From: Holacanthus passer | Taxonomy: Eukaryota; Chordata; Actinopteri; Pomacanthidae | Assembly: GCA_025331565.1 (NCBI GenBank) | Contig: JAFREQ010000035.1 | Location: 6,696,001-6,760,000 of the forward strand | Length of the DNA stretch: 64,000 bases | Direction: 5' to 3' | In this document: one piece after another, positions 51,252-62,731 of the stretch | Numbering within the stretch: the stretch's first letter is position 1 | How the letters are laid out: each line of letters begins with the position of its first letter | Program-made: the position numbers and the translations under genes | The notes under the pieces: model-generated | Database searches by the model: none | The model's input: the letters and a program-made list of their open reading frames with translations, nothing else | What the model was told of the DNA's origin: nothing

Positions 51252-54200
51252 GAAAAAATGCAAGTGAGAGAATGTGTTGCCCCTTTTATTTCCCTTTTTT
51301 ATTAACACGTTACAGCTGGTCTGTTGTAGACACACACACACAGACACATACACACACACACACAGACACACACACACACACAGTCCCTCAGTCTACATGT
51401 AAAGATGTTATGTTATTGTTAATTAAAATTTATTGCCGCCTAGTGCTTGTTTGAGCCTGTGACAAGTTCTATGTTGTGGCTTTAGAAACTGGTTCATGCT
51501 ACCACTTTGTACCACTGCCTGTAAGGATTTTAAAGCCAAAGTATATGTTTTCTGTAATCCTTACAATTGGAGCAAACCCAACCAGACACTTGAGGGGTTT
51601 TTTTCTGTTACATTTACCTGCAGTCTTCAAATATTTCTTCCTAATCAGTTGAAAAATTGTTGAGCAAAATGATGCATTGTCTTTGCTTTTAGGACGATTT
51701 AACCAGCAAATTTCACTCAAAATGTATATTCGCATGTTCTCCGCACATTTTATGTCTTACATGTGAGACCACAAAACCATAATCATCTGCAAATGTGTGT
51801 GAGTGAGATTTGAGCAGCTCTGTCTGCTGTTAGTGGATGTATAGACCACAAGGTCGTCTGGAACATATTGTTTCTGTGCTGAACAGAACATGCCAGCTTG
51901 TTAGCCTCAGGCGTACATCGTGGCTGTAACAAATATCTATACCTGATCTATATTTGACTTGAATAAACACACAGCAAGACACAGAAAGAAACAGGAACAT
52001 CTGCCAGGTCTTACATGTGTCGGACAAAGAATGTTTATAGAAAATCAAGTGAATGTAAACTTAAATTCTGATCAGAGACAGTGGCATTGTGTAGGATAAA
52101 AGCTTCATTGTGTATTCAGTTGGAAAGAAATGTATTTCTCAGTTGCATACAAGAATTCTTAAGTAATAATCAAAGTTTGAGGATTAAGAAATATTTAAAA
52201 ACACAAGACGTTATTACTTGAGGAAAAAGAAAATCAGAGGCTCGATCACCAGTGTTACCTGAACGCAAAAGTCAATGGCAAGAATGCAACTCAAGGAAAT
52301 CTGACCTTTTGTATAAAGCAGTTAAAGTTGGTCAAACCACTAATTTGCTTGACCTAGAAATAGTGCAGAATCTTAAGTATTTCTTCTTCATTTTACATGT
52401 CATAGCTTCTTCAGTTCTTAAACTCAGATTATTTTCAGGTTTGCGTAAAAATATTATAGATTTTCAATGTGGTCTCAGAATTTTGGACCATACTGTTTAT
52501 ATCGGCCTGGATGATTTATCTGTCTAACTCTACTACAGAGTGTTGAATAAAGTATTGCAGTATAGCAGAACTGAAAAAGTCTAAAAATACACCCATCTAA
52601 ACAGCTGAAAATGTATCATGTGAGCTTACAGTGATACAGTGAAAGCACTAACTTCTACTAATCAAATTGTAGCAGTCAGCTGAGCAGTTCATGTCATACA
52701 ACACTCAGGATGGATATCTTAATAATTGATTTATTCATGTTTGACACAGTTTGCAGTGTGCCGTCGTTGTGGAATATATGTCGTCTGATTGTCAGTTGTA
52801 GCCTTGAAGAGTTGTACATGACAAAATAACAGTGTGCATGTGTATTCTAGGCAATATGGTAAAAGTTAAACATGAGTCAGTTCTAATCTGGTCTAGTGGA
52901 CATCCACATACCAGGAAGTAGCTTGTTGTGTGATTTCAACAGTACTCAACTATAATTTAAGTTGTATTTAGATGGCATTTCTAGCAATGATTCCCTTTTT
53001 TATTTACCTCCTCAGGTCTCTAAAAGTATTCACATTAAAGAATCTGGTCACTCTTTGTCACCTACTAAAAAGGTTTGGAACCACTTGTGTACATCATCCC
53101 TCACTCTGCTCCTCGTTCAGCAGCAGATAAAGTGGTAGAGCTGCACACTTGTTCGGGCACAACGACCACTTCAATAATATCTCCTGTCATTTACATGAGC
53201 AAGAGGTGGTATGGAAAAAAATGTCCTTTCTAAAGTAGTTGTATTTACACGTCCGCAGACCTGTATGTACAGTATCGGTATCACAGCTGAGAGTATGATG
53301 ATCCGATTTTATCAGGTCTGGTTGACAAATAAATAGTCGTCGAACTTCAACCCTTAAAAACAACAATAAATGATATATTCACTTTTAGAATAAATGGTCA
53401 GTTGAACAGGAAGATAAAAATATGACAAACTCAACACTAGAAGCTTTATTATTTTTGTTAAACTTAGTTATTTATAGATAATTACTGTCCCATAAGGAGT
53501 GTATTAAGTTTCAAACATGAGCATGTTTGCCTTGATTGACAGGCCTCTTATGTTATCACACCTACAGTAGCTGTGATGGATGCTACTCACTTGGCTTTAC
53601 CTTGTTGCACAAAATGTGATATTCTAGCTTGAAACCGACAAGATGGCAGCAAGTTCTAAACAATACCGAGTGCAGACAAGCAAGCATTTCTACACCTGCG
53701 CTCTCACATTCACCCACACAGACGCTGAATCTATTACTGTGAGAGAGAAAAAGTGGTTTCTGTCTTTTAGATTCCAGAGAAGAAGCAGTTCAGTAGAAAC
53801 AGGCTGAGCAGAGCAGACACAGGGCTGGTAAAGTCTTCAGCAGAGCTCAGAGGAACCCACAACATAGTTTTGTTCTCTGTGGCGTTTGGAAGCAGCAGCC
53901 TTGTAATATAAAACACAAAACTATGCTGACACACTTTACTGGTTCTTGACATTCTTTTGCTTTTTTTCCAGTTGTACAGGAATTTGTTTTTTTTTTTAGA
54001 CTGTTTCCTTTTTAACAATATAAATGACTTGTGGAAATGTCTGTTCATACAGTTTAACATTGAGTTCCTTATCTGTTCTTTTTTTTTATGTGTTAACTGT
54101 GCATTCAAAGCTCACTCTTATTACATAGCATTTATCATTTTTTTTTCATTTTTGGCTTTCTTACCTTCGTCATGGAGGTATCTGATATTGTTTCTCGTTT

Positions 54201-57200
54201 CTTTCTTTCTTTATTTTTCTAACCAAAAGCCTCAGAAGCAGATATTCACTGATCAGCTCTCCATGAGCCAAAGAGGAGAAACCAACAAGCGAACACAGCT
54301 GGTTCTCGTCTTTGGTTTGTGTAACAGCAGCATATAAACTCTCTGCCTCCACAACTGCCTGGTGAAGTGACTTGTCATTATGTGTGTTGCTTGTTTGCAG
54401 ACGACACTAGGTCAAACCTACAGCAAACACAAGTATACTTGACTGGCTTTAAATTTTTCCTCCTGTCATCTTGGTGAAGATGATGTAGGCAGCAGCTCCT
54501 TCCAGACTGTACACCGCCCTCCACAAGCCCAGCCAATCAAATGTTTATGTTAGATTTAGGTCATAGATGGTTAAGGTTAGGTTAAATGTCGTTCTTGAGG
54601 TTAGGATCTGTCAATCCTGGTGAAAAATGTGGGATGTCTACGTTGCATGAAACACTGCCCCAGTAGCCTAACTCAAGGCAATAAACTCTGCTGAGCCAGC
54701 CTATTCATTTAGAACTGTAGATATATCATTTTGGGGATTTTCCCAAAAGCTATGCCACTTTAGAAAGTGGAACAACTTTTGGCTTTTCTGTTTATCTGCT
54801 GGGAAACTCATTTAGCAGACGTTCACTCCTTTTTCACATGGGTCTGAGATATCTCTCACCACACAGACACTCACCATACTTCATGTCTACTCTCATCCTC
54901 ATGTCACACAAGATAAATGTGTGTTAAATTGGTTTGTATTATCTGTAGGATAATTTCAGCCATATCTAATGTTTATAATGTTCTCTTTGTCTCAAAGGAT
55001 GGACTCACCCCCTTACTGCTGTCAGCCAAACATGGTCATGCTGAAGTGTGCAGCACTTTGCTGGACTGCGGTGCTGACATCAACGCTTCTGACAACAGTG
55101 GCAGGTACAAACACAATCAAGACAAGCACGCAGAATTTAGAAAGGTCCTCATGTTCTCGGATGATGGGTGGACGTTGCATTGGTGATCAATGTTTTTCCG
55201 TTTCTGTGTTGCAGGACGGGCTTGATGCTGGCCAGTGAGTCCAACGCTGTGTCTGTTGTTGAAGTCTTGGTTCAGCGAGGAGCAGATCTGTCGGCCGTAG
55301 ATTCACAAGGTCACGATGTTGTACACTACGCCAAACTGTCGGGCAATTCCGAGGTCAAAACTGCCCTCTGTGCTGCCATGAACAGACAGCAGATCTCAGG
55401 TAAGAGTCATGAAATAAACACAAACAGAAAGTGCAGTAAGGAAGCACTGAGACAGCAGAATATGACGTTATCTGGATGTTTTTTTTTTTAAATCACCCTT
55501 TGTCTGCCTTATACACACACACACACACACAAACACTGATGTCTGAAGGATGCTGCGTTGACTTATGTTAAAACCACTATATGCCTAATCTCAGTCTGAA
55601 CCATAACCAAATAAGTCCAAATCTTATTATTTAATGGTTGATCTTTTGAGGACCAACTTTTAAATCTTTAAATCAACAACATAATCAATACAAATACAGA
55701 CACACAAATATGTAGCCTCTATGTGGTAGAGCTTTTCAACACAAAGTCAACACTGCCATCTGGTGGACATCACTCATTAGTACGACTTGTTTATTTTCTG
55801 TACATATTTGGTGTAATTTGGTTTCATATTTGTAGTAGACAAATATAACGTAGACAAAGCTGTAATTCACCCCAATTAGATTTTTTTTTTTTTACATGCT
55901 TTGCATTTATGATGTTCTTGCTGTCTCCTTTTGACAGATGCAAAGTCTCCTAAAAGTCCTCAGGTAAGACACACAAGGCTCATTTTTCAAGTCTTTTCTT
56001 CATAGTTCCTCACAAACAGGCAATCCAAGATACTGAAAGACCTGAACATACAACAACCAATCAGCAGTTAATGACTGAAAAAGTCTAAATTACTTTTTAG
56101 TTCTACAGTGTGATTCATAGTGAAGAAGAGCTAAAAAAAAAAAAAAAAATGAAGAAAAGCCAAATTTAGTTTGATTTCTGTTGTGCAGTTACATCTCGTG
56201 GACAGTAGTTTACTATCAGCTTTTCTTATGTGTCCATATCAAATTTCTTAGCTTATGAAAAAAAATCTTCTAGTTGCTATTTTTGGAAAACAAAACTAAA
56301 TCTTACAGTAGCAATCATTGATTGACTCTCCTTTTACTAACCAGCACTGAATCCCACCTTTCTTTTTTTCTCTCTTTTCTTTGCCTTTCTTCTCTGTCTT
56401 CTCTTGCTGGCTCCTCAGCATGATCAAGTAGCTAAGCTAAGTGATGAAAGGATCACAACTCCCAAAAAACGAAAAGCACCTCCACCTCCTATTAGCCCAC
56501 TGCAGGTAAATGCATGTCTCCCTGTCTGTTTATCTGCTTGTATCAGTATGCCACTCTTTATATTAATGCATGTCTGCGGTGTATTCATGAAATGAGTCGT
56601 CAGACCTGTGTGTGTCTGGTCTCCATTTGTATCTGTTATTATTGTTCTGTCAGTCAGTCTTCTCTCATCAGATTATAATCATCAGAGTATAAGCGCATTT
56701 TATTGATGTAGTATGTTCATTTAAATTATGTACCTATGTGCTTAATTTGTTTTATTATTTGTTTTATTATTTGTTTTTTGTTTTCCAGAGTTTAGGATTT
56801 AAAAATGTGCTTAGTGCAAACATTTAGAGCAGTAATAAGTCATTATATCACTTAATTGTCATAACAGGACACTAACATTTTCAGCCTTACTGTAGTTTCT
56901 AGCATTTCTATACCAACATTATGAACATAATGTACTAATTTGTCTTTAACACTTAAATCTTTTGTTTACCAATAAATCATGAAAAGAATTTGAGGCAAAC
57001 AAATTCAAAACCTGATCCTACTAAAACTAACTTGATCCTTCTTCAGAGCTCTGGACCCTCTTCTCCCTCAGCCATTACCTCTGCTGGGACCCCTGCATCC
57101 AACAAAAGTGACACTCCCAGAAGATTCATCTACAAGGTAAGATAACAATAACATATAATATATAATAACTTGAATAAGAAGCATGAGTATTTAATCAGCT

Positions 57201-60200
57201 TTTATTTTAACTCAGAAATACATAGAGGAGGATACCTCATTTACAATATAGATGAGTAAAAAACATCCTAGACACCAAGAAATACAAAAAGGAAGATTAA
57301 AAACTAAAAATAATAAAAAAGCCAAATCAGTTTTTAAGACTTTTTTCCACAAGCTGATGCCTTTTTCAGAGTCTTATATGTGGCTGCAGGGACTTCCAGA
57401 TGTACATATTTACCACAGTAAAAAGTTGAATGAATGAATACACAATTATTTAATGTATTTACACAAAATATTTAATAAGCCCCAAACATGCAGTAAATGC
57501 CTTCGACCCTTCATCAGTGGTGATACAGTAGATACAGCTCCATAGGAAAAATATCATTATATGAAAAATTGCTTATACACAATTAAGTATGATACATTTA
57601 GAAGTTAATCTCCATGTAGTTAGAGAAGAGAAACAGACCTAAAAATTATATAAGTAAATGCAAAACTAATAAGATATAAAATGGGGGAGGTCAGATGTTA
57701 ACTGTTCCTGGCCCTAAAAATCTACATTAATAATATAAAAACAAGTGGAAAGCAGCATTAACATCACAGAGGAAAAGAAGTCATTTCTCGTATTTTTCCT
57801 CATAGTTTGTGCTAATTTGTCCTGAGATGTTTCAGGAAGGACATCAAATACACAACATTCGTAAATTTCAACCCCAGAAGGAAACATTTTGTATATAATT
57901 AACTTAGATTTATCATACATTAACACCTCATGTATCAATGAGCTAAATTCCTGCCTTCAACCTTTGTACCCTTTTCCCCTCTGTTGTCCACTTTTCCTTT
58001 TCCCCCCTTTCTTTCTCCTCTGTACTCCCTCTGTCGCCTCCTTGTCCATCTTCGGCTATTCTCCCCTCCCATTGCCTGTTTCCCGCCACTCCTCCCCTTC
58101 CTCATGTGAAAGGAGGATGAGGTGAAAGGAACGGCACTGAGAGAGGAGGTTGAGAAGCTTCACGAGGAGAGAAACATGTTGCTGGAGACAATCGAAGACC
58201 TGAAGCAGACGGTGGAGCAGACGGTGACTCTTCCTGAGCTGGATACAAAGGTGAGTAACGACCGAGCAACGATATCATGGCGTGTTCATATTACACATGA
58301 TTTGAAAACAGATGTGACGACTAGCACAGAAGACGTCTCTAAGTAAATGACGTCAGACTTTTACTCTGAAAAGCAGAGCATTAATACACAATGTGGAGTA
58401 CAACAGATGGACTGAATATAATTATTGATGTACAAACAGATTTAAAATGAATCATCTGCCCAATGCAACTAAAAAGTTTTTCCTAATTGGATGAGAAAAA
58501 CTTGTGGGCTCCTTATAGCTATTCTCACATGCTATTTTGACTTTTCATTCATGTTTTACTTTTTTCAAAATATTGCAAGTTTACTAAAAGTTTTTCTGGG
58601 TTTAAACATTACTTACAAGTTTAATACTATACTGTGCCAACAAACAGCTGTGTTCTGCTGAACTTTTTCACCTTGGACATTCCTGAAGGAGGTCTAACCT
58701 AAGCTTCAGACGTGTCACAGCTCGTTTTGTTTTTCAGTAGGTAGCTAGTGGTCCTTAATGTTGCTCTCTGTGCCTCTGCATGTGAATGTATGTGTATTTG
58801 TGTGTGTGTGTTGACAGGTCGAGCACAGTCTTACAGCGTCTGCAGCTCTGGTTTCCGCTCTACAAGCCAAGATCACTGCTCTTACTTTGGAGAACCAGCA
58901 ACTTGCAGGCAAACTCAAGGTATGTAACACATTCATTCATGCTCAGGAGTTAAACCATGAATGCACACACTCAAGGTGCTGATTTAAAAAAAAAAAAAAA
59001 AGAAGGTTGGGACGCTGTATAAAACATAAATAAAACCATTGTCTAATCCTTTCTGACATACGCTCAATTCAAAACAGTGCAAAGACAATATATTTAATGT
59101 CTGACCTCATAAACTTCATTCTTTTTTGTAAATATGTGCTTATTCTGAATTTGATGGCAGCAACAAGTCGGAGCAACAAAAGACTGTGAAAGTTGTGGAC
59201 TGATCCAAAAACACCTGTTTGGATCATTCCACAGGTAAACAGGTTCATTGGTAACAGGTGATAGTATCATCATTGGGTATGAAAGGTTCATCCTGGAAAG
59301 ACTCAGTCATTCACAAAGTAAGGATGGAAAGAGGTTCAACATTTTGTCAAACACAAGTTTGTAAAAAGGAGATTACTACATGGGCTCAGGATCACTTTGT
59401 AAAAATGTTGTTTGCAAATCACTGCATTGTGTTTTTATTTACATTTTACACAGCGTCCCAACAGTAATTAGTCAAGTCAATTAGTCTGCAACTATTTTGA
59501 TTATCAATTAATAATGTAAGTCTTTGGTCTTGGTCCCCTCCATGTAATGAGGAATTTGAATTTCTATTTTTCAGTCCCTTAACATCACTCTTTTTACTCT
59601 CCACTCTCACCTCACAGAAACATCCGTCCCACCAAGGAAGCGAGGACCTGAAGGAGACCAGTCGTCCAAACAGCATGGCCTCCAACTCCTCCTTCCACTC
59701 CACCCAAGATGAGTTTGATTCACCCTCCACCACCCAAATGGAAAGGGAAGACGGTTCAGGTGTCAGACGGGAGGAAGAAGAGAGTGAAGGAGGGAGAGGA
59801 GGGAGCAAAGAGGAGATCAGACTGTTGAGACAGGCATTGGAGAACGTTCAAGTGAAACTGTTAGAAACCAGGAAGGAAAACCGCTCACTGCAGGCCCAGC
59901 TGAAGCCTGAACGAGACAGAGAAAGAGAGGAGTACGAAAGCGTGAGGGAGAAAGGAAGAGAGGAAGAGTTGATGGAGAGTCTAGCAGAGCTCCAGGCGAA
60001 GCTGACAGACACTCAGGAGAGATACCACCAAGCTGTGGAGGAGGTGGAGGAGCTGAGAGTGCTGATGGGAAAGGGAGGAGTTGAGCTGATGGAGAAACAG
60101 GAGGTCCAGAGACGGACGTCATCCACGCTTGAACAGGAAGTGAAACAGCTGACGGTCCAGCTCGTCCAATCGGGATCTGAGCAAGAGAAAGCGGCTCAAC

Positions 60201-62731
60201 GAATCAGACAGCTGGAGGAGGCGCTGACGAGGGTGGAGGAGGAAAGAGGGAGTGTCGTGGAGAAAGAACAGAGGACTGTACAGATTGAGGAGCTATACAA
60301 GGAGGCACAGGAGGAGATTAGGATGCTCCAGGTAGATATGGACTGCTTCTTCTTTCCTCTGAGTTTCTGTAGGACTGAAAGGGAAACTTTAGCCAACACT
60401 GGATCTGAAGACTACAAGTTTGAAAATAAAAATCTGTTAGTGTGGAGTTGGAAAGAAGTAAGGTTACCAGACCTCTGTAGCCCACTCCTCATCTCTGCAG
60501 ACATCTCTGGTTCTGCTGCATCGATTTTGATCCTTTTTTAACTGCCCATCATGAGTCTGACAGTGTTATAGGAGTGCAATAGTAAATCATTGGGGATGAA
60601 ATTGCTTCTGTCAGTTATTCTTTCACTCTTTAAGTCTACTTACTGTACATCACTTACTTCTTGAAATCAGTGATATTTCATGTTTTTCTTCTTTAATTTG
60701 TCATATTTCCTTTGATTGAATTCATTCATCCTTGTTGTTTAGGAGGCTCTGAGGGGAACAGTGCCAGTTGAAGCTGCAGCCAAAGACTTTGAAGAAATGA
60801 AGGCTGAGCTAAACGAGGTGATTGCCGGGCTGCAGCGCCGCCTGCTGGAACTCTCGCACTCCTTCAGCGAAACTAAAAGTCAGCTAAGCGCTGCACAGAA
60901 ACTGCTGGCCGAGAGCAGTGCGGCCTCATCTCCCTCCTCGGAACAACAGCAGGTCCAGGTGCTCAACGGCAAGGTGGAGGAGCTGCAGGCGTCGCTAGCT
61001 GAGACGGAGAAGAAGCACTCGGCCGCTCAAGAGGAGATTTCAGCGCTGAAGCAGGAGGCAGAAGCTCAGGCACAGAGCTCTGTGGCCCTCGCTGACCACA
61101 CACAGGTGATGTCATCTCTGGGAAATGCCATCAAAGAGTTGGAAAGCCAGTTGGAAGCCCTGAAAGAGCAGCTACACCAGAAGTCAATGCAGGTGGAGGC
61201 TCTTCAGAACAGGTGAGGATGAAAACTAGATGCACATGCTGGGGAGGAGGCGGGCCTTCTGAAATGGTAGATGAGCAAGTAGAAAAGCAGTGGAGGAACT
61301 GAGCACACTGAGTTTAATACTGTGTTTATGTACAATTTTGAGGTACTTGTACTTCACTATTTCCATTTTATGCTACTTTATATTTCCACTTCACTGCATA
61401 TCAGAGGCAAATGTTGTACTTTTTACTCCATAACTTCTAATCCACTGTCTAATCATATGAAGATTATTTCTCCTACTAGTCACACTACTTGTACTTCCAC
61501 GTACTTGTACTTCTAAGTACTTGTACTTCAATACTAATTGTCACCATGTGTTTCTTTTCACAAAAAGGCTGAAGGAGAAAGATGTCACCTCAGATGATTC
61601 CGTCTCTCGGGTGGAGCACGACACCATGCGAGAGCAACTGGAGGGCGAGGTGAACCACCTGACGCAGCTCCTCCAGGGGGCCCTCAGGAAGCAGGACGAG
61701 ATGGCTCTGGAGGCTGCTGATGCCTGGCAGCAGGTGAGGAGAAGGGAGGCTGAGGAGGGAGGGGGGGATAAGATGTCCACAGAGGACTTCAAATGTTGAA
61801 TATAAATTACATTCCCTCATTATTTACTACCCCTTATCCGCCCATCAGGCACGGGAGAATCGTGCAGAGCGGGAGGCCCTGCAGGAGCTGGTGATGTCGA
61901 GGGAGAAGGAGAACCAGACGCTGACCTCCAGGCTGGCCGAGGCCCAGGACGCTGTGTGTCAGCTTAAACAGCTGGTGGAGAATCACGTTGCCTCAGAGAG
62001 AGAGAAGAACAAGAGGGTCAGTAATAATATGGAAGCTGCTACAGAAGCACCGTTACTATTGCAGCACTAAACATTTAATCAGTGAACATAACCTTAAGAT
62101 TATTTCAGTCAGTTTAATCATGGCTCTGTTGGTTTTCCTATTTTTTAGACAAAAAAAAAATCTCTTTAATTGTTTCACTAACTGTACGTGTTATGTTTGT
62201 CCCTCTCAGATAGACGACCTGTCACGGGAGGTGGGGAAGCTGAGGGAAGCCTTAAACAGCCTATCACAGCTCACCTACACCTCTGGTTCTCCCTCCAAGA
62301 GACTGCAGCAGAACCAGCAGCTGGAGACGATGCAGCAGCAAATCAAACAGCTGCAGTATCAGCTCGCTGTAAGATATATTAGACATATTCTTAGACAGAA
62401 CACACAGTAACTCCCATGTTGAAACACACAGAAGTGTTGTGTACTTTGATATACTTTGTATTTACCTCGTGTTTTCTGTGTAGGAGTCAAAGAAGCAGCA
62501 CAATGAGATAGTGTCAGTCTACAGGATGCACCTCCTCTACGCTGTCCAGGTAAATCCATTAGTTTGCCTAAAGCTTTCAACTTTAAAAGAATGTTGCTGT
62601 GAATTAATATTAGTTAGTTAAGTGCACCTGCTGTGTGCCTTCAGGGTCAGATGGACGAGGATGTGCAGAAAGCCTTGAAGCAGATCCTGATGATGTGCAA
62701 GATGCCAAGTCAAGCCAAGGAGGCCTGCTGA
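28865..62731 (+). CDS. rai14: Ankycorbin / retinoic acid-induced 14: ankyrin-repeat and coiled-coil actin-associated protein
   Basis: Coding exons: 28865-28900, 46280-46410, 48199-48287, 48614-48678, 49852-49909, 50548-50618, 54998-55104, 55215-55399, 55938-55963, 56419-56505, 57047-57136, 58113-58250, 58818-58919, 59618-60331, 60743-61212, 61568-61733, 61849-62016, 62210-62368, 62484-62549, 62645-62731. All phases agree, giving 1004 residues (human about 980). The N-terminus MKSLKAKFRKTD and the C-terminus ([20 protein letters not shown]) are RAI14 signatures. Ankyrin repeats occupy residues 20-250, with repeats 2-7 starting exactly every 33 residues (54, 87, 120, 153, 186, 219). Next come a basic/proline segment, PKKRKAPPPPISP (271-283), and a glutamate-rich coiled coil from about 320 to the end. 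The family associates with cortical actin and cell junctions. ANKRD24 is related but lacks this basic/proline block. Confidence 0.95.
32434..32480. repeat. (TG)n microsatellite, about 23 units
   Basis: An uninterrupted TG dinucleotide run inside the large rai14 intron, ending at a CGG interruption. Confidence 0.95.
35190..35490 (+). repeat. Dispersed fish repeat ('ctgcaactaat' type), about 300 bp
   Basis: Landmarks include TAATCAGTTAGTCGACCGAC near the start, 'agcttctcagatgtgaagatg', 'ttggactttgg', GACATTTTACAGACTGATTA and an AATTGTGAATGTAATTAGCAG end. The same order of motifs recurs at 15310-15508, 42316-42580 and 42586-42875, which establishes a repeat family within the window. No coding capacity is seen. 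Confidence 0.7.
38398..38432 (+). repeat. 35-bp perfect repeat shared with 60464-60498 (copy 1)
   Basis: The segment beginning TTACCAGACCTCTGTAGCC and ending CTCATCTCTGC is identical over 35 bases to 60464-60498, both in rai14 introns and in the same orientation. The surrounding 38320-38550 looks like a longer dispersed element. The flanks of the two copies diverge quickly. Confidence 0.75.
41390..41490 (+). repeat. Short MITE-like element, 101 bp
   Basis: It is bounded by perfect 8-bp inverted repeats, TAGGGCTG at 41390-41397 and CAGCCCTA at 41483-41490. The inside reads 'gcagctaatgactgttttcatt', a hallmark of the ctgcaactaat repeat family, so it is probably an internally deleted member. 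No clear target-site duplication was seen. Confidence 0.65.
42316..42875 (+). repeat. Two tandem copies of the ctgcaactaat repeat
   Basis: Copy one runs about 42316-42580 (starts TAGAGCTGCAACAATTAG, includes GACATTTTATAGACTAAACG). Copy two runs about 42586-42875 (starts TATAGAGCTGCAACAAACC and ends near AATAATTATTTGCAGGCC). Both have the same orientation. They are diverged from each other, so this is not a recent duplication. Confidence 0.65.
45937..45971. repeat. (TG)n microsatellite
   Basis: An uninterrupted TG run about 300 bases before the second coding exon of rai14. Open frames through it are low complexity. Confidence 0.95.
46411..48198 (+). other. rai14 intron, nothing recognised
   Basis: A 1.8 kb intron between the first and second ankyrin exons. 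A 168-codon minus-strand open frame at 47131-47637 is rich in serine, threonine and CA-derived residues and has no domain. I do not call it a gene. Confidence 0.65.
48489..48534. repeat. Fragment resembling the 'ctttattcgtccc' tail of a fish retroelement
   Basis: TAGATAAGATATTCCTTTATTCG followed by CCCTCAGTGGGGAAATTCAC resembles the 3' tail of a retroelement widespread in fish. Only this tail is visible. The family assignment is from memory and unverified. Confidence 0.4.
48679..49851 (+). other. rai14 intron with interstitial CCCTAA repeats
   Basis: This 1.17 kb intron includes short telomere-like CCCTAACCCTAACC at about 49122-49136 and again at about 49161-49175. No gene was recognised. 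Confidence 0.65.
50619..54997 (+). other. rai14 intron (4.4 kb), microsatellites, no gene
   Basis: It contains the paired TG/CA microsatellites at 51198-51382 and long T-rich stretches at about 53960-54230. These T-rich stretches create spurious hydrophobic open frames. The frame at 52252-52527 has no recognised family. Confidence 0.65.
51198..51382. repeat. Facing (TG)n and (CA)n microsatellites
   Basis: A 50-base perfect GT run (51198-51247) is followed 83 bases later by a 53-base nearly perfect CA run (51330-51382). The arms are complementary and could form a hairpin or cruciform with the intervening loop. Confidence 0.9.
55400..55937 (+). other. rai14 intron carrying a CTCF-consensus site
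   Basis: A 538-bp intron with a CA microsatellite at about 55514-55531 and a poly-T run near 55880. A minus-strand CTCF motif lies at 55752-55766. No gene was seen. Confidence 0.65.
55752..55766 (-). promoter_or_regulatory. CTCF-consensus site in rai14 intron, reverse orientation
   Basis: The minus strand reads CCACCAGATGGCAGT, matching CCASYAGRKGGCRSY at all 15 positions. It points toward the forward site at 26136-26150, forming a convergent pair about 29.6 kb apart. Confidence 0.5.
56506..58112 (+). other. rai14 introns flanking the 57047-57136 exon
   Basis: Two AT-rich introns of 541 and 976 bp surround the 30-codon serine/proline exon. The second ends in a long pyrimidine-rich stretch (about 57960-58100) before an unusual AAAG acceptor. 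No repeat family was recognised. Confidence 0.6.
59006..59462. mobile_element. Non-autonomous DNA transposon, 457 bp, in rai14 intron
   Basis: The left end GTTGGGACGCTGTATAAAA (59006-59024) and the right end TTTTACACAGCGTCCCAAC (59444-59462) are inverted copies matching at 18 of 19 bases. The interior holds 'gaatttgatggcagcaacaag', 'acaaaagactgtgaaag' and 'gcaaatcactgcattgtg', phrases I recall from an abundant fish repeat. No transposase reading frame is present. The immediately adjacent A-run and TTAGT flanks do not show an obvious target duplication. Confidence 0.8.
60332..60742 (+). other. rai14 intron containing the second 35-bp repeat copy
   Basis: The frame from exon 59618-60331 stays open past the donor to 60541. 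However, CAG|GTAGAT is a usable donor and the downstream part contains a repeat (60464-60498) also found at 38398-38432. It is therefore intron, not coding. Confidence 0.7.
61306..61545 (+). repeat. Second copy of the dispersed 'acttgtacttcact' repeat, truncated
   Basis: GTACAATTTTGAGGTACTTG, CATTTTATGCTACTTTATA and TTGTACTTTTTACTCCATAA follow the same order as in 12500-13220. The copy ends about 20 bases before the acceptor of the 61568 exon. Confidence 0.7.

Noticed and set aside
52252..52527. 91-codon open frame in a rai14 intron
   Set aside because: No recognised family, no promoter or splice context, and length is within expectation for AT-rich DNA.
53767..54337. Hydrophobic 113- and 126-codon open frames on both strands
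   Set aside because: They arise from T-rich/A-rich intronic sequence. Apparent membrane segments are poly-Phe/Leu from T runs.
60332..60541. Continuation of the rai14 coiled-coil exon to the stop at 60541
   Set aside because: A usable donor (CAG|GTAGAT) at 60331/60332 joins in phase to the exon at 60743, which continues the RAI14 coiled coil. The extra stretch loses coiled-coil character and contains a repeat shared with 38398-38432.
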